The notes beneath the pieces are model-generated. The model searched no databases. It saw only the letters and a list, made by a program, of their open reading frames with translations, and had not been told where the DNA came from. The position numbers and the translations under genes are program-made. From an uncultured Lachnospiraceae bacterium (lineage in GTDB: Bacteria > Bacillota > Clostridia > Lachnospirales > Lachnospiraceae): 6,462 bases of DNA. Positions 1 through 6,250 of the stretch are shown here, piece by piece (position 1 is the first letter of the stretch; every line of letters begins with the position of its first letter). Where the stretch lies: positions 1 through 6,462 of the forward strand of contig CAMNQN010000187.1 of the NCBI GenBank assembly GCA_946549155.1, written 5' to 3'.

Positions 1-175
1 CGCCGGGAAATCCTGATGATTTCCCAGCTCAGTGCCCCTGAGCTGTCAGCCTGGAGGGCTGCCAGCTCTCCCGAAATTTTTGTCCGTCTCCATCCAAGAT
101 TTTCTGGGGTATCCTGCGAATTATTTTCCAGATGCTTGTGGCCCCGCGCGCCCGCCTCTTCCTGCTGTTTCCTGG
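1..175 (+). repeat. Right half of a structured palindromic intergenic repeat (copy A, cut by the window start)
   Basis: The first 99 bases match the last 100 bases of the window (6363-6462) in the same orientation, with seven mismatches and one 1-nt gap. The centre holds three hairpins: 5-12 with 18-25, 28-32 with 38-42 (extendable by two pairs to 26-44), and 47-51 with 57-61. From about 70 onward the sequence is the right arm of a long palindrome. Positions 70-165 match the reverse complement of the left arm of copy B (6257-6349) at roughly 85%, and the outer 45 bases (121-165) differ at only two positions. The left arm lies before the window. The arm runs out near 165-175. I do not recognise the element. 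It could be a MITE-like element, a structured RNA or a cruciform-forming intergenic repeat. Confidence 0.8.
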
Positions 176-237
176 CTGAATTTACAGAAACACGCGAAAT
201 GTGGCATACTAAGCGACAAAAAGGTAGCCTGCGCAAT

Positions 238-284
238 GTTTTCCAGAGGCATCTGCCCGCCCGGCCCCGTCTTTTCCTGCGTCC
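238..284 (+). repeat. Degenerate fragment of the outer arm of the same repeat
   Basis: This stretch resembles positions 124-165 of copy A, with about 32 of 42 bases identical without gaps. It begins with the shared TTTTCCAGA and ends in CCTGCGTCC, which matches the outer end of copy B (reverse complement of 6253-6261) better than copy A. It has no central hairpins, so it looks like an old or truncated arm. It ends about 35 bp upstream of the MATE promoter. No feature is seen in the bases between copy A and this fragment (176-237). Confidence 0.55.
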
Positions 285-318
285 CGCCAATTACCAAAAC
301 AAGAAAAACATTGCCGCC

Positions 319-348
319 TGGACAGTAACAACAATTAGGGTTTATAAT
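319..348 (+). promoter_or_regulatory. Sigma-A type promoter of the MATE/hydrolase operon
   Basis: A TGGACA -35 box at 319-324 (5 of 6 to consensus) is separated by 18 bp from a perfect TATAAT -10 box at 343-348. Transcription should begin near 355. This gives a leader of about 27 nt that carries GAGG at 371-374, 7 nt before the ATG at 382. The leader is too short for a riboswitch, so any control would act at the promoter. No clear operator palindrome is visible. Confidence 0.75.
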
Positions 349-381
349 AAAGACAAATCTTTTGGGAAATGAGGAAATACG

Positions 382-1764
382 ATGGATAAGCCTTTAGCGG
401 AGGAAAAGGTCAGTAAGCTTTTGAAACAATTCGCGGTGCCCAGCATTATCGCCATGCTGGTCAGCGCCATCTACAATATCGTGGATCAGTTTTTTATCGG
501 CCATGCGGTGGGGGCATTGGGAAACGCGGCGACTAATATTGCGTTCCCTCTGACTATGATGTGCACAGCCCTGGCGCTCATGTTCGGGGTGGGCGGCGCA
601 TCCTGCTTTAATCTGGTGATGGGGCAGGGGAAGGAGGAGAAAGCGCCTTATTTTATCGGAAATGCGGCAGTCATGCTGGTGGGCAGCGGTACGCTTCTGT
701 TTCTGGTGACGGAGCTGTTTTTGAATCCTATGCTCCGGGCTTTTGGCTCCCCGGCGGAGGTATTGCCCTACGCCCGGGAGTATGTAAAGATTACCGCTGT
801 CGGATTCCCGTTTCTGATTGTCACCACGGGAGGCGGTCACCTGATGCGGGCGGACGGAAGCCCGAAAATGACCATGTTCTGCAATCTTTCGGGGGCCGTT
901 ATCAATACGGTGCTGGATGCCCTCTTTGTGATGGTGTTTGGCTGGGGAATGGCGGGGGCGGCTGTCGCCACCGTGATCGGACAGGTGTTTTCCGGTATGC
1001 TGGTGATTATTTATCTCACCCGATTTAAGACGGTGAAGCTGACCAGGAAGCATATCTGTCCCCGGGCGGAGTATCTGGGAAGGATTACTACGCTGGGAGC
1101 AGCCTCCAGCTTTAATCAGATTGCCATGATGACGGTGCAGATTATGCTGAACAATCTTCTGAAATATTACGGCGCGCAGTCTGTATATGGAGAAGCCATT
1201 CCCATCGCCTGTGCCGGTATTGTCATGAAAGTAAATCAGGTTTTCTTTGCGGTTATCATCGGCATTTCGCAGGGGATTCAGCCGATTATCGGCTTCAATT
1301 ATGGAGCGAAAAGCTATGGGCGGGTGAAGGAAGCCTATCTGACAGCAGTAAAGCTGGGAGTGATTTTGTCCGTCTGCGCTTTTCTTGCATTCCAGATAGT
1401 TCCGCGCCAGCTTCTGGCGTTATTCGGGGAGGGCAGTGAGGAGTATTACCGCTTCGGAGTAAATTATTTCCGGATTTTCCTGGCAGGTACGCTGATTAAT
1501 TTTATGCAGCCCTTCACCTCCGGATTTTTCACCTCCATCGGGAAGGCCTATAAGGGGATGTTTTTATCCCTCACCCGGCAGATTATTTTTCTCCTTCCGC
1601 TGCTGTTTTTCCTGCCGTATCTGATGGGGATTGACGGTATTCTGTACGCTGGGCCTGTAGCGGACATCATGGCATTTTTAACGGCGCTGGTGATGGTGAA
1701 AAAGGAATTCCGGAACATGACGGCGCTGGAGGGCCGATCCGGATTTTTAATGGACAAGGAGTGA
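382..1764 (+). CDS. MATE-family multidrug/toxin efflux transporter (MepA-like)
   Basis: A 460-residue integral membrane protein, the usual size for the MATE family, whose members export cationic or toxic compounds in exchange for Na+ or H+. The sequence is a series of hydrophobic segments in two halves joined by a polar linker near residues 214-232. The first helix has the family signature around VDQFFIG (residues 34-40), including the acidic residue D35. RADGSPK (156-162) corresponds to the loop motif after TM4 in the first half. GFNYGAK (304-310) is the matching signature in the second half. This set resembles the MepA-like branch common in Clostridia. The start is supported by GAGG at 371-374 and a strong promoter just upstream. 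The stop lies 4 nt before the next gene, so the two are almost certainly one operon. The substrate cannot be read from the sequence. The protein looks intact. Confidence 0.95.
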   Translation: MDKPLAEEKVSKLLKQFAVPSIIAMLVSAIYNIVDQFFIGHAVGALGNAATNIAFPLTMMCTALALMFGVGGASCFNLVMGQGKEEKAPYFIGNAAVMLVGSGTLLFLVTELFLNPMLRAFGSPAEVLPYAREYVKITAVGFPFLIVTTGGGHLMRADGSPKMTMFCNLSGAVINTVLDALFVMVFGWGMAGAAVATVIGQVFSGMLVIIYLTRFKTVKLTRKHICPRAEYLGRITTLGAASSFNQIAMMTVQIMLNNLLKYYGAQSVYGEAIPIACAGIVMKVNQVFFAVIIGISQGIQPIIGFNYGAKSYGRVKEAYLTAVKLGVILSVCAFLAFQIVPRQLLALFGEGSEEYYRFGVNYFRIFLAGTLINFMQPFTSGFFTSIGKAYKGMFLSLTRQIIFLLPLLFFLPYLMGIDGILYAGPVADIMAFLTALVMVKKEFRNMTALEGRSGFLMDKE

Positions 1765-1768
1765 GAGA

Positions 1769-2545
1769 ATGAAGATTACGTGGTTGGGAACGGCTTCCCT
1801 GCTTTTGGAGGCCGACGGGGAACGGATTCTGTTTGATCCTTTTCTGGAACTGCGGGGCGGTGAGCACCCCGGAGCATTGGAGGATTTTTTGCGGGAAGAC
1901 ACGATTTTTATTACCCATGGCCATTTTGACCATCTGTATTTTGTGCCGCAGATTTTGGAGGAGGGGGATGCCACCGTATTTTGTACGGCTGCCCCGGCCC
2001 GCACACTGGAAAAGTATACGGAAGGACCGCAGAATGTGGTGGAGCTTCGCATCGGGCAGAGGGTCTCCATCGGCAGAGTGCAGCTTGAGGCCCTGCAGGG
2101 CCGTCACATTGATTTTGATAAGCGGCTGGTGAAATACATTTTAAATCCCCGCCGCCTGTTAAGGAGCTGGCGCAATCTGCCCTTCCTATTCTGGGCCAAT
2201 CATGCTTTTCAGGAGCGGGGGGAGACGGTGACCTTCCATATAAAAGCGGAAGGAAAAGAGATTTTGCTGTTCGGCAGCCTGAATCTGAACCCGGATACCG
2301 TGTATCCCAGGGATGTGGATTTGCTGATTCTCCCTTATCAGGGGAGCTGCCAGCTGGAGCGGGAGGCGGAGCGCTTTATAGAGCAGCTTCACCCGAAGCG
2401 GATTCTGCTGACCCATTTTGACAACGCCTTCCCGCCTCTCTCCCGCAGTGTGGATACCCGTCCGCTCAGACGGATGATGAAGGAGCGGTATCCGGAGATT
2501 CAGGTGGTGAAGCCGACATACGGCAAACCGATTACACTTTCCTGA
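1769..2545 (+). CDS. Metallo-beta-lactamase-fold hydrolase (COG2220-like)
   Basis: A 258-residue probable cytosolic protein with no signal peptide or membrane segment. It opens with the beta-strand MKITWLGTASLLLE typical of UlaG/COG2220-type metallo-hydrolases. The metal motif HGHFDH (H50, H52, D54, H55) is intact. H113 (in GRHIDF) and H216 (in LTHFDNAF) fit as the later histidine ligands. The usual motif-4 GD, which supplies the bridging aspartate, is replaced by FGSLNL (168-173), so metal binding may differ from the classic dinuclear site or may use another residue. AAGGAG at 1756-1761 overlaps the end of the MATE gene and sits 7 nt before the ATG, which supports both this start and translational coupling. 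The substrate is unknown. The family includes lactonases, phosphodiesterases and nucleases, so only the fold and likely hydrolase activity are safe. Confidence 0.88.
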   Translation: MKITWLGTASLLLEADGERILFDPFLELRGGEHPGALEDFLREDTIFITHGHFDHLYFVPQILEEGDATVFCTAAPARTLEKYTEGPQNVVELRIGQRVSIGRVQLEALQGRHIDFDKRLVKYILNPRRLLRSWRNLPFLFWANHAFQERGETVTFHIKAEGKEILLFGSLNLNPDTVYPRDVDLLILPYQGSCQLEREAERFIEQLHPKRILLTHFDNAFPPLSRSVDTRPLRRMMKERYPEIQVVKPTYGKPITLS

Positions 2546-2578
2546 GAAGAAAACAGCGACTGCTTCGGAACTGTTACA

Positions 2579-4369
2579 TCAGATTTCCCGTGTGGCTTCT
2601 TTCAGCCATACTTTCTCCTCCTCATTCATGTAGGGGGAGATTTTTTCATATACAGTTTTGTGATAGCTGTTCAGAAGGCGGCGTTCTTTCTCGGACATCA
2701 GCTCCGGCACCACGGCATCCAGATCGAAGGGTACCAGGGTCAGGTACTGGAAGCACATGAACTGACCAAATTCCGTTTTATCCACTTTTTGGCAGACGAT
2801 CAGATTTTCATGACGGATGCCAAATTCACCTTCCACGTAAAATCCTGGTTCGTCGGAAGTGACCATGCCTTCCTCAAGAATACAAGGCTCCTTTCCGCCC
2901 GGACGTACCTTCCAGTTAATGCTGTTGGGGCCCTCGTGGACATTCAGCAGGAAGCCCACGCCGTGGCCGGTGCCGTGGTTGTAGTCCGCGCCCACCTCCC
3001 ACAGGGGACCTCTGGCCAGATAATCCAGGTTTTTGCCGGTGGCTCCGTAGGGGAATTTGGCGGCAGCCAGATTCAGATTGCCGCGAAGCACCCGGGTAAA
3101 GTATTCCTTCTCCTTATCAGTGGTCTCCCCCAGCACGATGGTGCGGGTGATGTCGGTGGTGCCTTCCAGGTACTGTCCTCCGGTGTCAGCCAGCATCATT
3201 CCTTTGGGCTGCAGCGGTACGTTTGTTTCCGGGGTGGCGGAGTAGTGGACGATGGCCGCGTGAGGGCCGTAGGAGATAATGGGGTCAAAGCTGGGCCCAA
3301 TATAGTGCTCGCCCTGGCTGCGGAATTCCTCCAGCTTCTCGGCTGCGGACAGCTCGGTGATCTCGGTTTTTCCAACATTCTGTTTCAGCCAGTAGATAAA
3401 TTTCGTCACGGCCACGCCGTCCCTGATGTGGGCTTTTTTCATGTTAGCTACTTCCACGCTGTTTTTGGTGGCTTTAGGCAGCAGGGTGGGATTGACTTCC
3501 TCCACGATGCGTACCTGGGCCGGAAGAGACTTTTTCAGGGTATAGTTGGCGGAGGTGCCATCCAGCAGAACGCTGCTTCCCTCCGGAAGGGTAGTCACAA
3601 AGGTATAAATGCTGTTGTAGGGCTGCAGCGTTACGCCGTCCTGCTTCAGGGCCTTTAAAATCTCCGCTGGGAAGGCTTCCTCCTGGGCAAACAGCCAGAT
3701 TTGGCTCTGGGTCATCACCAGATAGGAGAGAAACACGGGATTGCAGGCAATGTCATTTCCGCGCAGGTTCAGCAGCCATGCGATATCGTCCAGGGAAGTC
3801 AGCAGGAAATAGTCGGCCTTTTTCTCCGCCATGGCTTTGCGGATGGCAGCGAATTTTTCATTGCGGGGCCTGCCGGCGTATTTTAAATCCAGTGCCCATA
3901 CCGGCTCACAGGATAAGGCCGGACGGTCACTCCAGATATCCCCCACCAGATCCAGGTGGCAGGCGATGGATACCTCTTTCTTTTTCAGCTCATTTTCCAG
4001 GGCCTCCCCATACTTTGCGGTCATAGTGCGGCCGTCAAAGCCCAGGCACTGGCCGGCCGTCAGGGTGGTTTTCAGGTATTCCTCGATGGTGGGAACGCCC
4101 TCCTCGCCCATCTTATACAGGGTAATGCCGGTTCCCTGAAGCTGGGCGGCAGCCTGGATAAAATAACGGCCGTCGGTCCAAAGTCCGGCCTCCGTCTGGG
4201 TGATCACCGCAGTTCCGGCGGAACCGGTGAAGCCGGTAATGAATTTCCGGCATTTAAAATGCTCGCCCACATATTCGGAGCAGTGGAAATCATCGGTGGG
4301 GACCAGGTAAGCGTCCACCTTGTGTTCTTTCATGAGGCTGCGCAGGGCAGCCAGTCTCTCTGGAATCAT
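2579..4369 (-). CDS. pepP: Xaa-Pro aminopeptidase (aminopeptidase P), M24B family, three-domain form
   Basis: A 596-residue cytosolic metallopeptidase that removes the N-terminal residue from peptides with proline in second position. It is longer than E. coli PepP (about 440 residues) and matches the three-domain type also found in eukaryotes: two creatinase-like N-terminal domains (about 1-150 and 160-300), the pita-bread M24 catalytic domain (about 305-530) and a short C-terminal M24-associated segment (about 535-596). All five metal ligands are visible: D395 (LADTGG), D406 (TTDITR), H469 (GTGHGVG), E507 (SDEPGF) and E521 (RHENL). H375 and H478 fit the conserved active-site histidines. The start is supported by AAGGAAGG (about 4377-4384), 7 nt from the ATG. 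It converges on the hydrolase gene with only 33 nt between stops. It lies 81 nt downstream of coaX, so it may be read from coaX, from its own weak promoter, or both. Confidence 0.95.
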   Translation of the reverse strand: MIPERLAALRSLMKEHKVDAYLVPTDDFHCSEYVGEHFKCRKFITGFTGSAGTAVITQTEAGLWTDGRYFIQAAAQLQGTGITLYKMGEEGVPTIEEYLKTTLTAGQCLGFDGRTMTAKYGEALENELKKKEVSIACHLDLVGDIWSDRPALSCEPVWALDLKYAGRPRNEKFAAIRKAMAEKKADYFLLTSLDDIAWLLNLRGNDIACNPVFLSYLVMTQSQIWLFAQEEAFPAEILKALKQDGVTLQPYNSIYTFVTTLPEGSSVLLDGTSANYTLKKSLPAQVRIVEEVNPTLLPKATKNSVEVANMKKAHIRDGVAVTKFIYWLKQNVGKTEITELSAAEKLEEFRSQGEHYIGPSFDPIISYGPHAAIVHYSATPETNVPLQPKGMMLADTGGQYLEGTTDITRTIVLGETTDKEKEYFTRVLRGNLNLAAAKFPYGATGKNLDYLARGPLWEVGADYNHGTGHGVGFLLNVHEGPNSINWKVRPGGKEPCILEEGMVTSDEPGFYVEGEFGIRHENLIVCQKVDKTEFGQFMCFQYLTLVPFDLDAVVPELMSEKERRLLNSYHKTVYEKISPYMNEEEKVWLKEATREI

Positions 4370-4389
4370 AGTTTATCCTTCCTTTCTAT

Positions 4390-4395
4390 ATTATA
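4390..4395 (-). promoter_or_regulatory. Possible -10 box for the aminopeptidase gene
   Basis: The minus strand carries a perfect TATAAT here, but no recognisable -35 box lies 16-18 bp upstream and there is no extended -10 TG. Transcription from it would start near 4383, leaving a leader of only about 13 nt that overlaps the ribosome binding site. It may be a genuine weak promoter or chance AT richness. In the same coaX-pepP gap a short CTTTG/CAAAG hairpin is possible around 4420-4435, but without a T-tract it is not a convincing terminator. Confidence 0.3.
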
Positions 4396-4450
4396 ACCGT
4401 AAGCCGGGTTCACAGACGCTTTGACAGTGCAAAGGCATGGAAGGGCCGGG

Positions 4451-5215
4451 TTAACGGTTTTTTTCGTAGATCAGCAGCAGTCCCTTCAGCAGCAGCTCGT
4501 CATCCAGAATAATCGGATGATTACACAGGGGGACAATGGCCCCCGCCAGGCCTCCGGTGGCTACCACGGTGGCTGTCTGCCCCAGCTCCTTCTCAATCCG
4601 GTCGATCATTCCGTCAATACAGGAGGCGTTTCCGTAGAGGATACCGCTTTTCATACATTCAATGGTATTTTTTCCGATCAGACGCTTAGGAGGATCCAGA
4701 TTAATGCGGGGAAGCTGGGAAGTGCGGCTGGTAAGAGAGTCCAGGGAAACCCGCAGGCCCGGCATAATCATGCCCCCGATATAATTTTTTTTCTCATCAA
4801 TGACGCAGATCGTGGTGGCGGTACCCATATCGATGATAATCAGCGGCAGCGGATACTCCGCGATGCCGGCCACCGCTCCTACGATCAGGTCGCTGCCCAC
4901 CTGGGCCGGATTGTCCATCTGAATATTCAGGCCGTTTTTCAGACCGGGCCCCACGATCATGGCCTGGCAGCCGGTGAGTTTATAAAGGGCCCTCCGGAAA
5001 AGAGGAGTGATGGGGGGAACCACGGAGCCGATGATGGCGCCCTCAATTTCCCCTGGATTCAGGCCGTGCATTTCCAGCACATTTTTGATGGAGATGGCGT
5101 GCTCCAGATCTGTTTTGGAGTGATCCGTGGATAAACGCTCCGTGAAGAGGATTTTTCCGCCGCGGGTACAGCCCAGAACAATGTTGGTATTGCCGATGTC
5201 AATCGCTAAAATCAT
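4451..5215 (-). CDS. coaX: Type III pantothenate kinase
   Basis: Phosphorylates pantothenate to 4'-phosphopantothenate, the first step of coenzyme A synthesis, in the cytosol. From the preferred start it is 254 residues, normal for CoaX. ASKHA-fold motifs are in order: DIGNTN (6-11, phosphate binding), a VGSD segment with the likely catalytic aspartate D109, DMGTATT (129-135), GGMIMPGL (147-154) and ATGGLA (219-224). An ATG 6 nt upstream at 5221 is in frame, but AAGGAG at 5223-5228 lies only 1 nt from it and 7 nt from the ATG at 5215, so the later start fits better and gives the usual MILAIDIGNTN beginning. Type III enzymes are known not to be feedback-inhibited by CoA, so control may fall on supply of the vitamin. 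That fits the vitamin-type transporter gene immediately upstream, although a terminator lies between them. Confidence 0.95.
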   Translation of the reverse strand: MILAIDIGNTNIVLGCTRGGKILFTERLSTDHSKTDLEHAISIKNVLEMHGLNPGEIEGAIIGSVVPPITPLFRRALYKLTGCQAMIVGPGLKNGLNIQMDNPAQVGSDLIVGAVAGIAEYPLPLIIIDMGTATTICVIDEKKNYIGGMIMPGLRVSLDSLTSRTSQLPRINLDPPKRLIGKNTIECMKSGILYGNASCIDGMIDRIEKELGQTATVVATGGLAGAIVPLCNHPIILDDELLLKGLLLIYEKNR

Positions 5216-5222
5216 AGTCATT

Positions 5223-5228
5223 CTCCTT
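5223..5228 (-). promoter_or_regulatory. coaX: Ribosome binding site that decides the coaX start
   Basis: The minus strand reads AAGGAG here. Spacing to the first in-frame ATG (5221) is 1 nt, too short for initiation. Spacing to the second (5215) is 7 nt, which is optimal. The 254-residue form is therefore preferred over 256. Confidence 0.75.
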
Positions 5229-5240
5229 TGTTTTTTGCAG

Positions 5241-5271
5241 AAAAAGAAGCCGCCGCAAAAGCACGGCGGCT
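5241..5271 (-). terminator. Intrinsic terminator after the S-component gene, just ahead of coaX
   Basis: Read on the minus strand, an 8-bp perfect GC-rich stem (AGCCGCCG at 5271-5264 pairing with CGGCGGCT at 5255-5248) closes an 8-nt loop and is followed by TCTTTTT at 5247-5241. This has the full form of a Rho-independent terminator for transcripts leaving the S-component gene, whose stop is about 22 nt upstream. On the plus strand no T-tract follows the stem. It ends 25 nt before the coaX start, and no convincing promoter lies between, so coaX may depend on read-through or on a promoter inside the upstream gene. Confidence 0.8.
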
Positions 5272-5293
5272 CCAGGCAGTTTCAAAGCAGGGG

Positions 5294-5929
5294 TTATCGG
5301 GCACTTGCAACCTGGTTCTGCCGGAAAACAAGAAGAGCCTTGCCCAGTGCGGTGACAAGAACTGCCGCTGCGATGGCTTCCGGAATACCGGAGGCAGTGA
5401 TGGTGCCCATAATCAGGCCCCAGACCGCATCGATGGCTACGCTTTTCGCCTCCGCGTATTGGCTTGCCAGCAGAACATAAATGCTGCCCATCACAAACAC
5501 CGTGTTGGTCATGGAGCCCAGAAAACCGGTAACCGGCAGGGCGATCCAGGGATCCAGCTTCAGCCTTCGCAGGCCGATCCAGAGCCATCCGGCCACAACG
5601 CCGATCAGAATACGGCAGCCGATGGAGATCCAGAGAGCCTTGAAAATACCCGCGAAATCACTGCTCAGAAAGGGAGAAAAAGCGAAGGAGAGCAGGGTAG
5701 GGGCGGTGGTATTGCTGATCAAAGAGCAGATACCGAATACGCCTCCCAGAATGGCTCCAGCCGCGGGCCCCAGCAGAATCGCGCCGATGATGACGGGAAT
5801 ATGGACAGTAGTAGCCTTGATTACAGGCAGTTGAATCATGCCAAGGGGCGTGTTTGCCAGAAGCACGACAATCGCAGCCATAAGGGCTACACTGACCAGC
5901 CAACGGGTGTCTTTTGTTGTTGTTTTCAT
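5294..5929 (-). CDS. ECF transporter S component, probably for pantothenate (PanT-like)
   Basis: A 211-residue membrane protein with about six hydrophobic segments (roughly 10-27, 32-50, 54-72, 92-118, 127-155 and 166-200). This is the size and shape of the substrate-binding S subunit of energy-coupling-factor vitamin transporters. The stretch TVHIPVIIGAILLGP (41-55), followed by a GGVFGICSL-type helix, and the late GIPEAIAAAVL (181-191) resemble the ECF_trnsprt family that includes PanT- and FolT-type proteins. The ATPase and T subunits are absent here, so it should use a shared module encoded elsewhere. Adjacency to coaX is the reason to propose pantothenate; another vitamin cannot be excluded from sequence alone. 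AAGGAGG at 5940-5946 sits 10 nt from the ATG at 5929. An out-of-frame ATG at 5936 lies between them. The gene has its own promoter, a long leader and its own terminator. Confidence 0.88.
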   Translation of the reverse strand: MKTTTKDTRWLVSVALMAAIVVLLANTPLGMIQLPVIKATTVHIPVIIGAILLGPAAGAILGGVFGICSLISNTTAPTLLSFAFSPFLSSDFAGIFKALWISIGCRILIGVVAGWLWIGLRRLKLDPWIALPVTGFLGSMTNTVFVMGSIYVLLASQYAEAKSVAIDAVWGLIMGTITASGIPEAIAAAVLVTALGKALLVFRQNQVASAR

Positions 5930-6142
5930 ATTTCATTTTCCTCCTTGTTATTATTCCCTCCTGCCATGGCCTGATGCGGTAAGCAGTGCTTTAAGACGGA
6001 GAAACAGCCGACAGCTGCCATCCCGCCTGAGCGGGTACGGCACCGTGCACTGTCTGCTTCGCCTGTGCGGACAGCCTGTCCGGCGATTTCACAGCCGCCG
6101 CTGACAAGGATTCCATGGGTGTCAGGGATACAATACAATTAC
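5930..6142 (-). promoter_or_regulatory. Long structured 5' leader of the S-component gene, candidate cis-regulatory RNA
   Basis: About 210 nt separate the predicted transcription start from the ATG. On the minus-strand transcript the region folds into strong local hairpins. The best is a nested, interrupted stem between 6054 and 6010: GACAG/CTGTC (6054-6050 with 6014-6010), TGCC/GGCA (6042-6039 with 6019-6016) and CCCGC/GCGGG (6035-6031 with 6026-6022) around a 4-nt loop. Upstream, GGACA/TGTCC and CTGAC/GTCAG can also pair. I compared it by eye with the main riboswitch consensus motifs I remember (TPP, FMN, cobalamin, THF, T-box, ZTP, c-di-GMP) and saw no match. There is no terminator-like T-tract before the ATG, so any control would more likely act on translation. 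It may be an uncharacterised leader or an ordinary UTR. Confidence 0.4.
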
Positions 6143-6148
6143 CTTCGA

Positions 6149-6177
6149 AGTATACCACGTTCCGGGTTTTCGTGCAA
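6149..6177 (-). promoter_or_regulatory. Probable promoter of the S-component gene
   Basis: The minus strand shows TTGCAC (6177-6172) as a poor -35 box, a 17-bp spacer, and TATACT (6154-6149, 5 of 6 to consensus) as the -10 box. The start of transcription should be near 6142. An 8-bp palindrome CTTCGAAG (6143-6150) overlaps the -10 box and start site and might serve as an operator, although a palindrome this short can arise by chance. Confidence 0.5.
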
Positions 6178-6220
6178 GGCGCAGGGAAAAATTCGTCACG
6201 GTTCACGTTTGCGCTGTTCG

Positions 6221-6250
6221 TATTTAATTAAACAATATTTAATTAAACAA
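6221..6250. repeat. Perfect 15-bp tandem duplication containing TTAATTAA
   Basis: Positions 6221-6235 and 6236-6250 are identical (TATTTAATTAAACAA). Each unit contains the 8-bp palindrome TTAATTAA. The second unit ends where the outer arm of repeat copy B begins. The pair could be a replication-slippage duplication or a footprint of the event that placed the repeat here. It is strongly AT-rich next to a GC-rich arm. It lies about 45-70 bp upstream of the -35 box of the S-component promoter. Confidence 0.9.

Noticed and set aside
16..372. Overlapping plus-strand ORFs at 16-372 and 32-328
   Set aside because: They run through the structured repeat and the promoter, have no ribosome binding site, and are low-complexity Pro/Cys/Arg/Ser-rich peptides. 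They are explained by GC-rich repeat arms.
2546..2578. Possible bidirectional terminator between the convergent genes
   Set aside because: Only a weak AACAG/CTGTT pairing with a large imperfect interior is possible, and neither side has a T-tract. The 33-nt gap does not show a convincing terminator.
2660..3658. 332-aa plus-strand ORF opposite the aminopeptidase
   Set aside because: It is antisense to a gene with all five M24 metal ligands. Its His/Gly/Val/Gln-rich composition is typical of the reverse strand of a GC-rich gene.
4403..4452. 8-bp direct repeat GCCGGGTT at 4403-4410 and 4445-4452 in the coaX-pepP gap
   Set aside because: Short GC-rich direct repeats of this length are common by chance, and no associated structure or site supports a function.
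4421..5134. 237-aa plus-strand ORF opposite coaX, and a similar one at 5228-5974 opposite the S component
   Set aside because: They are shadows of clearly coding genes on the minus strand, with compositions rich in Gly, His, Gln, Asn and Arg and no recognisable motifs.
5930..6142. Known riboswitch (THF, TPP, cobalamin, FMN) or T-box in the S-component leader
   Set aside because: I looked for the consensus core motifs of these classes and found none. Only the generic structured-leader call is kept.
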